This document shows positions 33,640 through 43,470 of a stretch of DNA of 47,487 bases, in pieces. The notes under the pieces were generated by a model. That model did not search any database, had not been told where the DNA came from, and saw only the letters and a program-made list of their open reading frames with translations. The stretch comes from Psilocybe azurescens. Taxonomy: Eukaryota > Basidiomycota > Agaricomycetes > Agaricales > Agrocybaceae. The position numbers and the translations under genes were made by a program. The first letter of the stretch is position 1, and each line of letters opens with the position of its first letter. Location of the stretch: contig JAJIRX010001014.1 in the NCBI GenBank assembly GCA_023853785.1, positions 1-47,487 of the forward strand. The letters run 5' to 3'.

Positions 33640-36366
33640 TGACTCAGTAATATGTCCCACCCCACCCCCACACCCACCCCAGACACTATGCTACATGCTC
33701 CCCGGATTCATGCAGGAAGGGTCGTACGACTCGAAATCCGACATATGGTCATTGAGCTGCCTAATATACGTGCTCTGTGTGCTCAAACCGCCCTTCCACG
33801 AAGCCAAGACCCACTCGAAACTCAGCATCTTTATCCGGTAGGACAATTTTCGTTTGTATATCTTCAAAAAATGAGATTAATGTAGATGTGGACGTATAGC
33901 AACAGCCGAATTCTACCACCACCCCGTGGATAATCACAGGCTCCCACCTCTGTCATCAAGTACATGCATAATCTCAACGTACGTGCCATGTTGACTACCC
34001 TAGATTCTAACCATGTTGAATTTGCATCCTCAAGCCTGCTATGTGCTCCTCTGGGGCACAGCTCCTCCAACATGAATTCCTCGAGCTCGTCAACTGGGTT
34101 GCTGGGACTGAAAAGATGTACGTGGTTTTCATTTCCAATGGTCGTCTCCCTCTCCTTCTCTGGACGCGATTCTTAATGTGATGCTATGTCCTTGCAGGTT
34201 CGCGACCGTCAAACCCTACCGTGCCATTGTATCCGCCAAAGAACACAAAATCTCGGGCGCGAGCACAACCTATGCTGGAGCGAACAACACCTCACCTCCG
34301 TGGTCAACTCTAAAAACCAAGAAGTCGCATCGCTCAAGCACATTGTAGCCCAGCTGCGCAAGTGGTTACAACCTTCCACCTCGCAGACCCAACAACAACA
34401 ACAACAGCCCCAATTACACCCAGCAGGAGATCAAGCACGCGGCGAAGCAGGCTGTCGTGCGGCGCAAAGAAGAGCTGCATGTGTTAGTAGTAATGAAACG
34501 CGAAGAAGAAGTGGCACTGGTAATCGCGAAGCGCGAGAAGGCGATCATGGAGGCTATACGCATGCGGGAGGTCGAGATCGACCAGGCGTGTATGCGCCGG
34601 GAGGAGGTAGTGAGGAAGGAGGTAGAGGAGCGGGTGCAGTGGGTCCTGGACAGAGAGGCAGCGCTGCGGGCGGAGGAGCGGAGGCTCGAGGATGTGAAGA
34701 GGGAGGTCGAGGCGGGGATGAGGAAGGTCGAGGCTGGATTGACGAAAGGTTCGTTCGGCTGTTTAGATTTTTCTCTTTTTTCTTTCCCTTTATTCCTGTG
34801 CTTGCGCAGGAGGCGGGCGTTGTTCTTTACACTTTGCTTCCACCTTCGGTCTTCATGCTCATATTCTCTTCTTCAGGTCGGAAGGGAAAAAATCATCTCG
34901 AAGAAGTGAAAAATCTCCTTGAACCCCTATCACGCGCGACGGCGCAGGTCACACCATTACAACCTCGACGGCGCAAGCAAGAACCCCAGCTCACACCCCG
35001 TCCGAATCCCTCACAGAAGGCCAACTCTAACCATACCTCCAACAACAATCACACCAACACCAGCACAAGCAACAACGGTGCTACCACCACCGCCACCGCC
35101 AACAATAACAACAACAACATGAATAACAACCACACTACAACGACCATGAACCCTGCCCTCGAGACACCCACCGCCTCCCGCCCATTTGTCGCCCGAATTC
35201 ATGCCCGCGTCCGCAATGGAGGGTGTCGTGCTCACCGCCACCGGTGAGACGCTCGCTACACTTTTCTCCTGCGGAGCTCGTGAGCCTATTCACATGCTTG
35301 CCGAAGATTGGGCTGGAATTTGGCAAGATCTTCGAATATTGAGAGGAATGCGAATGCCAATCCAATGCGAATGAAAATGCGAACGGGATTCCGAAGCAGA
35401 AACAGCCGCAGCCGCAGTTGAATTTGCAGCAACAATAGCATCACCAGTAGTTCCAGCAGCATAGAGCGTAGGTGCAGGTTCTGGATGACAAGGAGGAGCT
35501 GGATAGTCCGCCGCCTAGTCCCAGCGAGCGGAAGGAGAGGGTGAGGAGGGACAACACCATGACGTTGACGGCGGTGTCCGGGCCGCCGCCGCCGCCTACG
35601 AGGATCTGCAGGCCGTGGAATTGACATCGGCGAGGTCTGTGCCTACGCACTCGAGCGGGTTCCCCCTTCAACTACGTCGTTGTCGGATTCGTCGTTAGCG
35701 CACTCGAATGCAGCTGGATCCTCCTCCAACCACACGAACATTCACAACAATACAACACCACGAACAACCTGAAACCCCTCCCACCCTCGCACCTCCGTTC
35801 CTCGCGATCGAGCTCGAACCTCGCCTCCGCACACACTGCAGCCCACGCAGCGGCAGCGGCTGGACGCGTGCTGTTACCCCCGCGCTTGTGCACGACCTTG
35901 CGGACAAGGAAAAACTCCCCAGTCCATTCCTCAAGCGCACGCTGTCGAATGCCTCGCGGCCGAATTCCCACCCGAGCTCGTCGAGCTCGAATGTGTGTGC
36001 CTCGTCATCCAGCAGCACAGCGGCGGTGGGCGCGGGAGGAGCGGGGGCGGGGACGGGGAGCAGGGCGGCAAGCACGAAGGTGAAGCGGAGAGGGAGCAGC
36101 GGGCTGCTGCTACGCGCTGTGGCTGCTGCGAATAATGCGGGGCAGACGAGGAGTGCGGGGCGCTGCCGTCGCCCGAGTCGGATGGGGAGATCCCGCAGGG
36201 ACAGAGGCAGGGGCCATCGCCTACGACCGCATCGTACGCATCGACGACGGTTGGAGGGGTGTGTTGTCCACTGAGCAAGTCAGGCGTAGGGGAGACGGCG
36301 AGGCCTTCGTTGGCGAGCGTGCGGAAGGCGAGTGAAGAAGCGAGGAAGGCTCTGCTGAGGCTGTGA
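33640..36366 (+). pseudogene. NIMA/NEK kinase pseudogene (left copy, 5' truncated)
   Basis: Begins inside the kinase domain at the equivalent of the APE region ([20 protein letters not shown]), so the ATP-binding lobe and HRD/DFG motifs are gone. DIWSLGCL has become DIWSLSCL. Further blocks match the right copy in order: [10 protein letters not shown], then a long coiled coil ([38 protein letters not shown]), an Asn/Thr/Gln-rich low-complexity part, [16 protein letters not shown] (about 35900), a Ser/Ala-rich stretch, and a stop at 36364-36366. Introns are still recognisable. Frame changes are present. It lies head to head with, and in inverse orientation to, the 44.4-47.5 kb copy. Confidence 0.85.
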
Positions 36367-37625
36367 AAGGTTGAGGCACCCCTCTCGTTTTTTCCTTCCT
36401 GGTTGATTGACGTTTCTGTTTCGTTTTTTCTATTTCTAATTCTGGTTCTTGTCTCATCTCTTTGTTATTACTATAGGCTTTCGTGATACCTGATATCATT
36501 GTTCTTTTATTTTTATGTTCAGTTTGACCAGTAGTGTCGTGTCTTTGTGTTGTGTTGCGTTGCGTTGGACCCGCATTTCTTCTCTTATCAACTGACTATC
36601 ATCCACTCTTTCTGCCCGACTTTCAATTTTTCAATTTTGATTCTTTTTTTACTTGTTCTTTACACTTCTTCATTATGTTCTATATCATGCTCTTTTACAA
36701 CTTTCATCATCATCATCACCGTCATCCATCATTACAACCCACAATGCAAGAACTAGACTTTGAACATGATTGAGAATGGTACTTACTACTTACTACTGGC
36801 TGACTGCTGTTCTAGTGATGTCCTACATGCTGCATTTTGATTGTTGTGCTTATGTACTCTACGTAGAATGTATACTTGTTCTTAGTATCATGTTCTCCTG
36901 AGGACTGGATAATCTGGATTCTGCATAAGGTGTGGGAATGATATTCAAGAGCACAGACAACCCGGCATTGAGTGTGTATTTCGAACTCAGCTTCAGATAA
37001 ATGTGACTATAGTGGCTGTGCAATAGTAATCTTGATATCTCACCATCACCATCTGATAAACAACCACTTGCATATTTGTGCTTTCAGCAGTCACTTCTTG
37101 CTCAACTTGACAACAGCTTAAGTTATAGCTATTCACAACATGGATGTCTATGTACTTTGTGTGTTTTGTCACATTATTACTAGTTAAATTGAAATATGAT
37201 TTATTTAATATTTGTTTTTATGTTTGGATTGTCTAGGTGCATGTACACAGCCTAGCTTGTCTATTGTCTTGATAGAAATTGATAATAACTTGGGTAACAA
37301 TATAGTATGTGATTTAATACAAGATCTGGGAACTCTTAAATTGATCAAATAATCATAACAATGGGTTGTCACAGCTGTTTTGGATTATGCAGCCAATGGT
37401 TATTTGGACATGGTTGCAGATAACACAAAAAGAGTTTATGCAACAAATACCGAAATATACAGATGTACATATCTTTCTCATTCAAACCATGCCATTGGAC
37501 ATCTAGTGAGTCATCTGTTTTGTCTTTTCTAAATGCTTCCTTTGCTCTTTTTCAACAATTAGCTCATGGCCTTATTTTCTTGGCAGTATGTCTCATCAAC
37601 TTCATCGGGATCACACATTATGTAT
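33640..37625 (+). repeat. Inverted duplication B, left arm
   Basis: Matches the reverse complement of 43310-47030, first across the NIMA kinase exons, introns and 3' flank. The match continues through a CATCATCATCACCGTCATCC stretch (36705), GAACTAGACTTTGAACATG (36750), TGTACACAGCCTAGCTTGTC (37243) and the ATTCAAACCATGCCATTGGA block (37481). It ends about 37625, just after GGCAGTATGTCTCATCAACT. Confidence 0.85.
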
Positions 37626-38580
37626 TTTTCTTTAAAAATATAATCCAATCTATAAAAAAACTACTCAGACAGCATCATGCTGTTATTAGTAGCACCTATA
37701 AAGTAGTAGATACTTTTACTTGGATAAAATTTACCAGATTTGTGTATACCAATGATTCAAGAATTTAATAAAGATGTCATCTACCAAAAACTAGTAAAAT
37801 CAGCAGTTCTGTTTTCAAGATATAATGGAGAATGAAGAAGGAGGAAGGGCACATACATGATCTTTCAATCTGGCTCACTGACTTAAAATTTAGTATCTCC
37901 ATACTTGTATAAACTCTCTCATTATAGAAAAATAGATTTTGTAGATAGTGATGCCAAACTGAATATTTTTGAATAGAGAAGAGGTGAGAAAGTGAGAAAG
38001 CTGGATACTGTCATACTCCAAAGATATTCATCATCAACTTTGGGGTTTCCAAATCTAGTTCTCCATAGTCAGAGACATCTCAGAAGCCATGATAATCATT
38101 TTTGGAAGCCTCCCATGTGTTCTGAATATTTTCAGCCAGAAAGAGGAGGACATTCATAGTCAGTTATATTGAAAATATTTATGTGATTATTGAGAGGCAA
38201 ATAAATAATCATTTTATGATTGAGTAGCCAGAAGCAGAAATATCAGAGCCAATGAAACTAGATTAGTGAAAACCAGTATATTCAGCAAAGATAATCACTA
38301 ATAGAAGTGGACACCTCTGTAGAATATTTCTGGTGGTGGACAGTATAAAGTGTATATGGCAAGTTCAACTTTGGATTGGTTACTATCACTACTGCTACTA
38401 TTATACTACTGCTACTACTGTCACTATCTTCATCCTCATCATCATGTTCCTCTAATTCTGTTATCTGCTTTCTCTTTAGAGGAACTCTTTTGTTTTTGCC
38501 TGGACTAATGTTTTCTTGTTCTCTCTATTTCTTTGTGCTCTCAACTTTCTTTATTGAAGTTATGTAGCCTCTTCCACTAG
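36367..38580. other. AT-rich 3' flank of the kinase pseudogene, no gene recognised
   Basis: 36367-37625 belongs to the duplication arm. About 37500-37620 is a stop-containing counterpart of the start of the oxygenase-like fragment at 43.3 kb. 37626-38580 holds only short ORFs and a CTACTGCTACTACTGTCACT-type trinucleotide stretch near 38390-38430. Confidence 0.5.
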
Positions 38581-38584
38581 GCTA

Positions 38585-38798
38585 CAGTGGCTCAAAAACT
38601 GTCCCACTTTTTGCCACTGTTGAATTAAATTGCTAATAACATGGGAACCCTTTAACTAAAAAGTCTAAAATTAATATATGTTATAGTTGAACACGTGATC
38701 TTCATAATTGCCTTCAAGATCATGTGATTTGGATAAAAGTGATTGAGTAATAAAATAGACAAAATAATATATAAATGGAACAGTTGTTTAACCCACTG
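38585..38798 (+). repeat. Left long inverted repeat of the Tc1/mariner element
   Basis: Matches 39727-39939 in inverse orientation with few differences. Its inner end (AACAGTTGTTTAACCCACTG, then TA) is itself an inverse version of its outer end, so this 214 bp unit looks like a small foldback element. Confidence 0.8.
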
Positions 38799-39084
38799 TA
38801 ATAATACTAATATCTACCATATAGCAAGGAAAATGCACTGTATAAATTGTGAGAAAAATAAACAAAGTCATGTGACACTATTTATAAAAGTTTGTCATAT
38901 TGAATTCAAGTTTAACAATCTTTCTTTCTTTCCACTACCACATTTTTCTTTTCATTGCCACATGAAGTCCTCTCAGCACTCTATCATTTCTCTTCTTAAA
39001 AAAGCTTTTCTGTTTATCAAATAGAGTCCAAAACTGGTTTTGGGAAGTCTACCATAGGAATGATCAAAAAGAAATCAATTCTGA

Positions 39085-39720
39085 CAAGGAAAACAACAAA
39101 GGTGGATGTCCTTCTAAGCACACCCCAAGGGATAAACAAGCAATTGTACACCAAATCACTACTGGAAAATTAGACAATGCTGTCCAGGCTGCCCACTATA
39201 TCAACAATGCCATCACCTCTCCTGTTTCTCCGCAAACAGTTAGAAATGCCCCAAGGAAAACAATTTGCCCTCTGTTGTCAAATCAAAGCAGCCCTTTCTT
39301 AAAGCTATTCATTGTCAAAAGCACCCCAAATTTGCTCAGACCTGTGCAAACTGGACAGTAGAGGACTGGAAAAGATACTCTGGTCAGATGAAATAAAGAT
39401 CAACATGATTGGCTCAGATGACAAGGTGTACACCTGAAAACATAGAGGTGAATCAATCTAGTGGTTTTTGGATAACAATATTAAAGTTATGGAATGGCTA
39501 TCTCAATCCCCTGACATCAACTCTATTGAACACTTGTGGGTGCACCTCAAAAGGCAGATGAACATCTATGAAATACTGCTCAAAGAAGTATTTGAATTTT
39601 AGAAGAGACTGGCTGCAGAATGGAACAAAATCCTTCTAGAAACATGCCAAAATCTCATGGAAAGTATGCTAAGAAGAATGGAGGCTGTTATCAAGGCAAA
39701 AGGTGGTTATACTAAGTATT
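39085..39720 (+). pseudogene. Tc1/mariner transposase remnant
   Basis: In shifting frames: QITTGKLDNAVQAAHYINN with VSPQTVRNA (DNA-binding helix-turn-helix part), FAQTCANWTVEDWKR, then (D)EIKINMIGSDDKVY (around the first catalytic Asp), and after a gap VMEWLSQSPDINSIEHLWVHLKR (around the last catalytic position). The block with the second Asp is missing, so the gene is dead. Confidence 0.8.
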
Positions 39721-39726
39721 AAATAG

Positions 39727-39939
39727 AGAGTCAAAAAACTGTCCCACTTTTATATTATTTTGTCTATTTTATTGCTCAATCATTTTTGATCCAAATCACA
39801 TGATATTGAAGGCAATTATGAAAGTCACATGTTCAACTATAACATATATTAATTTCAGACTTTTTAGTCAAAAGGTTCCCATGTTATTAGCAATTTAGTT
39901 CAAAAGTTGCAAAAAGTGGAACAGTTTTTTGAGCCACTG
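39727..39939 (-). repeat. Right long inverted repeat of the Tc1/mariner element
   Basis: Inverse partner of 38585-38798, ending GAGCCACTG before the TA duplication. Its inner end (AGAGAGTCAAAAAACTGTCC) is degraded compared with the left side. Confidence 0.85.
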
Positions 39940-40254
39940 TAGGCGTGAATATGCCAATGTATATGATCATTGACATCTCAGAGATGAAGGGCATATGTGT
40001 CAAGATATCCAACATAAACATTAGGATACTGAGAATAGTAGGTTTTCATGAGAATGAAGTTGATCACAGAGTAATCCAGCCAAATATTCAGTGCAAGCAA
40101 GTAGGAGTGCATGAGCACTGGCATCCAAATTTTATATATAGACATAATATTTTCCATAATAAAAGTCAAATAATAAAATAAACATTGTTATTGGTTATAA
40201 CTCATGATTTATATCATCAGTACTTCTCACTCCCCCACATATTCCTCTAGGACT

Positions 40255-40345
40255 GGAGGGATTGAGAAAGGGAGTGAAGGGAATAGAGGGAATAGAGGGA
40301 ATAGAGGGAATAGAGGGGATTGAAGAGGGAATGAAAGAATTGGAG
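40255..40345. repeat. GGGAATAGA minisatellite
   Basis: About ten imperfect copies of the 9-mer GGGAATAGA (variants GGGAGTGAA, GGGGATTGA). A weaker G-rich continuation (GGAGGGAATGATGGGGAATG) runs to 40382. Confidence 0.85.
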
Positions 40346-40494
40346 AGGGAATGGAGGGAATGATGGGGAATGAAGGGGAATAGAATTATTTATAGCCAAT
40401 ACAGTAATAAAGTGGAATTCCCACGGCTTGAAGCTGAGTAAAAACAATTTCCCACACCTTTAGGCTGAATATAAAAATAGATTTACACAGTTAC

Positions 40495-40575
40495 CACTAC
40501 TATCATACATCTACTATACACTGCTTATATAATCCTTATATCATACACCTACTGTACACTGCTTATATAATCTAC
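40495..40575. repeat. ~50 bp tandem duplication
   Basis: ATCATACATCTACTATACACTGCTTATATAATC and its near copy ATCATACACCTACTGTACACTGCTTATATAATC are adjacent. Confidence 0.75.
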
Positions 40576-40849
40576 CCTGTATCATTGGGATTCCAACTAG
40601 AATATTTCAATCTATCAATCTTAGTGTAAATTCATGAGTGCAATATAATATATTAATAACTATATACTACATTATTATCTACATGTAAAGTCCATTGTAA
40701 CAAAATAAAATAAAAATAAAAAACATAACAGAGTAAAAAGATGGGCGGGAGGGTATATACTTGGGTTAAATGAACAAACAAACACATAGATGTAAAAGAA
40801 AATGAGAGAACACAAGAAAAAAGTGAAAAAAATTTTTAAAAAAGGGTGG

Positions 40850-41420
40850 CGGACGGGTGGTGGTATCGGTCATACATGCCACCGTCGTCCTGGGCGTGGT
40901 ACGCATCCGCCGTACACGTCGTTGTCCTTGCAGCTGTTGTGTCCGTCGTGGCCATCGTACTCGGTGTCGTACATGTTGTCGTCGTCGTCTTTGCGGCCGT
41001 TGTGGGTGCCATACTCAGTGTCGTGTGTGTCGTTGTCGTGGCCGCCATGCGTTTCGTATGTGTCGACGTGCGTGTCGTCGTCATGGCCGCCGTGTGTGTT
41101 GTACGTGTCGCGGTACGCATCCTGCGTGTCGTGGTACGCGTCCTACGTGTCGTCGTCGTGGCTGCTGGGCGTGTCGTCATTGTCGTCTTTGTGGCCATCA
41201 TCGGTGGCGACGCCGGTGGCGTACTCGGTGTCGTCGTCGTGGCCGCTGTGCGTGTCGTGCACGTGTCGCGTGCAGCGTCCTGCGTGTCGTGGTACGCGTC
41301 CTGCATGTCATTGTCGTTGTCCCTACATGCCGTGTCCGCTTTTGTACGTACCGTTGTCATACCGTACACATTGCGTGTGTCGCGGTACGTGCGGTACGTG
41401 CGTGTACGCCATCGGTCTGT
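40850..41420. repeat. GC-rich GTGTCGTCGTGG-type minisatellite
   Basis: Long run of imperfect GTG/GTC/GTCGTGG words with recurring GCGTGTCGTGGTACGCGTCC blocks, set in AT-rich DNA. All frames stay open on both strands because of the trinucleotide pattern (Val/Cys/Arg on the plus strand, Thr-rich on the minus strand), so the overlapping long ORFs here are not taken as genes. Confidence 0.75.
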
Positions 41421-41864
41421 ATGAGAAAGAAAGAGGGGGGAGGGTTAGTGGCGGTGGTGGGTGGGGTTCGCGACTTACCTGGTATTGCGGCGTTCACGTC
41501 GCCTACCTGCTCGCATCCCCTCCCTCGTTCCACCTCGTTCCGGTGTCGTTGTCGTTGTATGCGGAGCCGTCGTCATCATTGTCGTACACGTGTATGCGTG
41601 TCCGGAGTCGTCGTCATCGTACACGGACCCGTCATCGGTCGGTGGTGCCGCAATGCATGTCGGGTCGGGTTGGCAAGTGCCTGGCTCCGACTGACAACGG
41701 CAAGGTGGTGAGGGCACGCACGGCCGGCGGCAGTGGGGTGGTGGTGGTTGGAGGAAGAGGTGGGGTGGTTGGAGTAACCAACGGACTGACGTGGCAACCA
41801 AAAGTCACGCACATGACATTATTCCCAGTTGCCGAGAATTGCCGAGCAATAACATTAAACTTTA

Positions 41865-42055
41865 AGTCCGTTTATGGTTCCGTTTTCGGTTCCGTTCTGG
41901 GCTATTCCGTTTTGTAAACGGATTCCGTTCAATTCCGCCGGAATTGATATTAAATAAAATAGCAGGGCCTTGTGCCATATTTTTGCTTTCATTCCGCAGC
42001 GGAATAGCGGATTCCGCAGCGGACTCCGGCGGACTCCGGCCGGAATATGTGGGGG
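41865..42055. repeat. Cluster of TTCCG/CGGAA words and short palindromes
   Basis: TTCCG or CGGA words recur every 8-20 bp. Perfect short palindromes include AATTCCGCCGGAATT (41931-41945) and ATTCCGCAGCGGAAT (41991-42005), followed by GATTCCGCAGCGGACTCC and GGCGGACTCCGGCCGG. The left half is rich in GTTCCGTT, the right half in CGGAAT. Confidence 0.7.
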
Positions 42056-42790
42056 ACACAAAAGCCCTCTATATCATCTGAAACCACATTTTTTGCTTAT
42101 CATCTGGAGCAACTAATTCTAAAAGACAGATGTGGTGAAATAGTATCAGGCTCATGCTGCAAAGAAATATACTCATTCTTGCTTTCTGCAGTATTGTCAT
42201 TGTCTGATAAGTTGATTATCCTGTCCTCTATATCTTTTAAGTTCTCAGAAAAAAATAAGAACTGAATGAAGTCATCTATCTAGTCCAAGACATTTAAAAT
42301 GAGTTTGAAAATAAAATTAAGACTCTGCTTATCTCTTTTGAAGTGAATGACTCTGTGTCAGTTGAATTTGTCCTTTTGGCTGATAAAGATTAAAAAAATC
42401 CAACAACTGAGAGAATTGTCAATCTAAGAACAAATCATTGAGGTGAGCAGTGTTGAATGCTGATTTAATGAAATCTATTTCTTGGGCTATACTCAGATGA
42501 GGAGAGATTTTTTCTGAATTCTGGGTAATTCATTGAATAATATCATTGATCTAAGTATATTAGGATGCAATATATACACAATTAAGAAGCAGTGATGTAG
42601 ACAGAGACAGAAGTAGTTGAGGGGTCCCAGACAAACTTTTTGTTATCTATAAATAAGATCTGCATTCTCTTGTTACTTTTCATGATGAGGATTATTGAGG
42701 AGAATAGTTACCCAGCACTCTACATATTCATATTTCTGAATAGCCCAATTACAAATTACTGATATGATCAATCAAATTTATTTTTGCTTT
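42056..42790. other. AT-rich region, no gene recognised
   Basis: Only short ORFs, with no motif or repeat recognised. Confidence 0.45.
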
Positions 42791-42795
42791 TTCAG

Positions 42796-43470
42796 TCAAT
42801 TTCTTTTATTTGTTCTTTTATATACTTCACTCATACTGATTATATGGGAATAATAAACCAATGTCACCCTCAGCTCACTCTTCCATACTCTTATTCCATA
42901 AACAACATCACAGGCCTTGAGCAAAATCATATCGCCATTCTGGAATCTGGTAGTCACCTCCTCTTTCCCATTCAAGCTAAGCATGATCTCCTTTCCCTCA
43001 AAATTCCTGAAGATAAACATCACTGCCCAAATTTCATTTACATCCCTCTTATCTTTGTGAAGCCCACTCTGTCTATTAACAATGATGTCCAGAAATATAT
43101 AAAGGACTGGGCTTACTATGCAGATTGCTTGCACATATGCTGATCAGATGATCATTCTCTGCTGAAGATCCTCCATTTCTTGGAAGCATTCTTTATCAAC
43201 TGTCTTGATCAAAAAGTTGGCACATCTAGTCAGTAGAGCTAAGTTTCTCAATAAATCCATTTTTGCAACAAAGTTGGAGCATTCTTTGATGAGCAATCCA
43301 GATAGAGTGGATGGAACATGCTGCCAAAGAAATAAGAACATGAGCCAATTGTTAGAATGGGGTGAGAAAAGCATTTGGAAAAGAACAAATAGATAGCTCA
43401 CTGGATGTCTGATGGTGTGGTTTGAATGAGATAAATATGTACATCCATATATTTTGGAGGCTCTGATGCC
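42796..43470 (-). pseudogene. 2-oxoglutarate/Fe(II) oxygenase-like fragment
   Basis: The minus strand reads from about 43401 (MSYLFVLFQMLFSPHSNNWL) through FLIKTVDKECFQEMEDLQQR, then after a stop near 43144 continues in another frame with VNRQSGLHKDKRDVNEIWAV, FRNFEGKEIMLSLNGKEE, FQNGDMILLKACDV and LRVTLVYYSH. The LHKD element looks like the HxD metal-binding motif, and the GD-x-LL ... LVYYSH end resembles the double-stranded beta-helix of fungal oxygenase-like proteins often found with transposons. The distal metal-binding His is not evident (Tyr at the expected place). Identification is by pattern only. Confidence 0.45.

Larger units (their letters stand above)
38585..39939 (+). mobile_element. 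Tc1/mariner-type DNA transposon, internally deleted
   Basis: Ends are CAGTGGCTCAAAAACTG ... CAGTTTTTTGAGCCACTG with TA on both sides (38583-38584 and 39940-39941), the target duplication of Tc1/mariner elements. Inverted repeats are ~210 bp. The plus strand encodes broken transposase pieces. The element lies in the spacer of inverted duplication B. Confidence 0.88.

Noticed and set aside
34186..35247. 353-codon plus-strand ORF as a separate protein
   Set aside because: It runs through exon, intron and frame changes of the kinase pseudogene; only its first part follows the ancestral frame.
40802..41917. 371-codon plus-strand ORF and overlapping long ORFs on both strands
   Set aside because: They arise from the GTC/GTG-type minisatellite. 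Several frames are open at once, composition is extreme, and no domain is seen.
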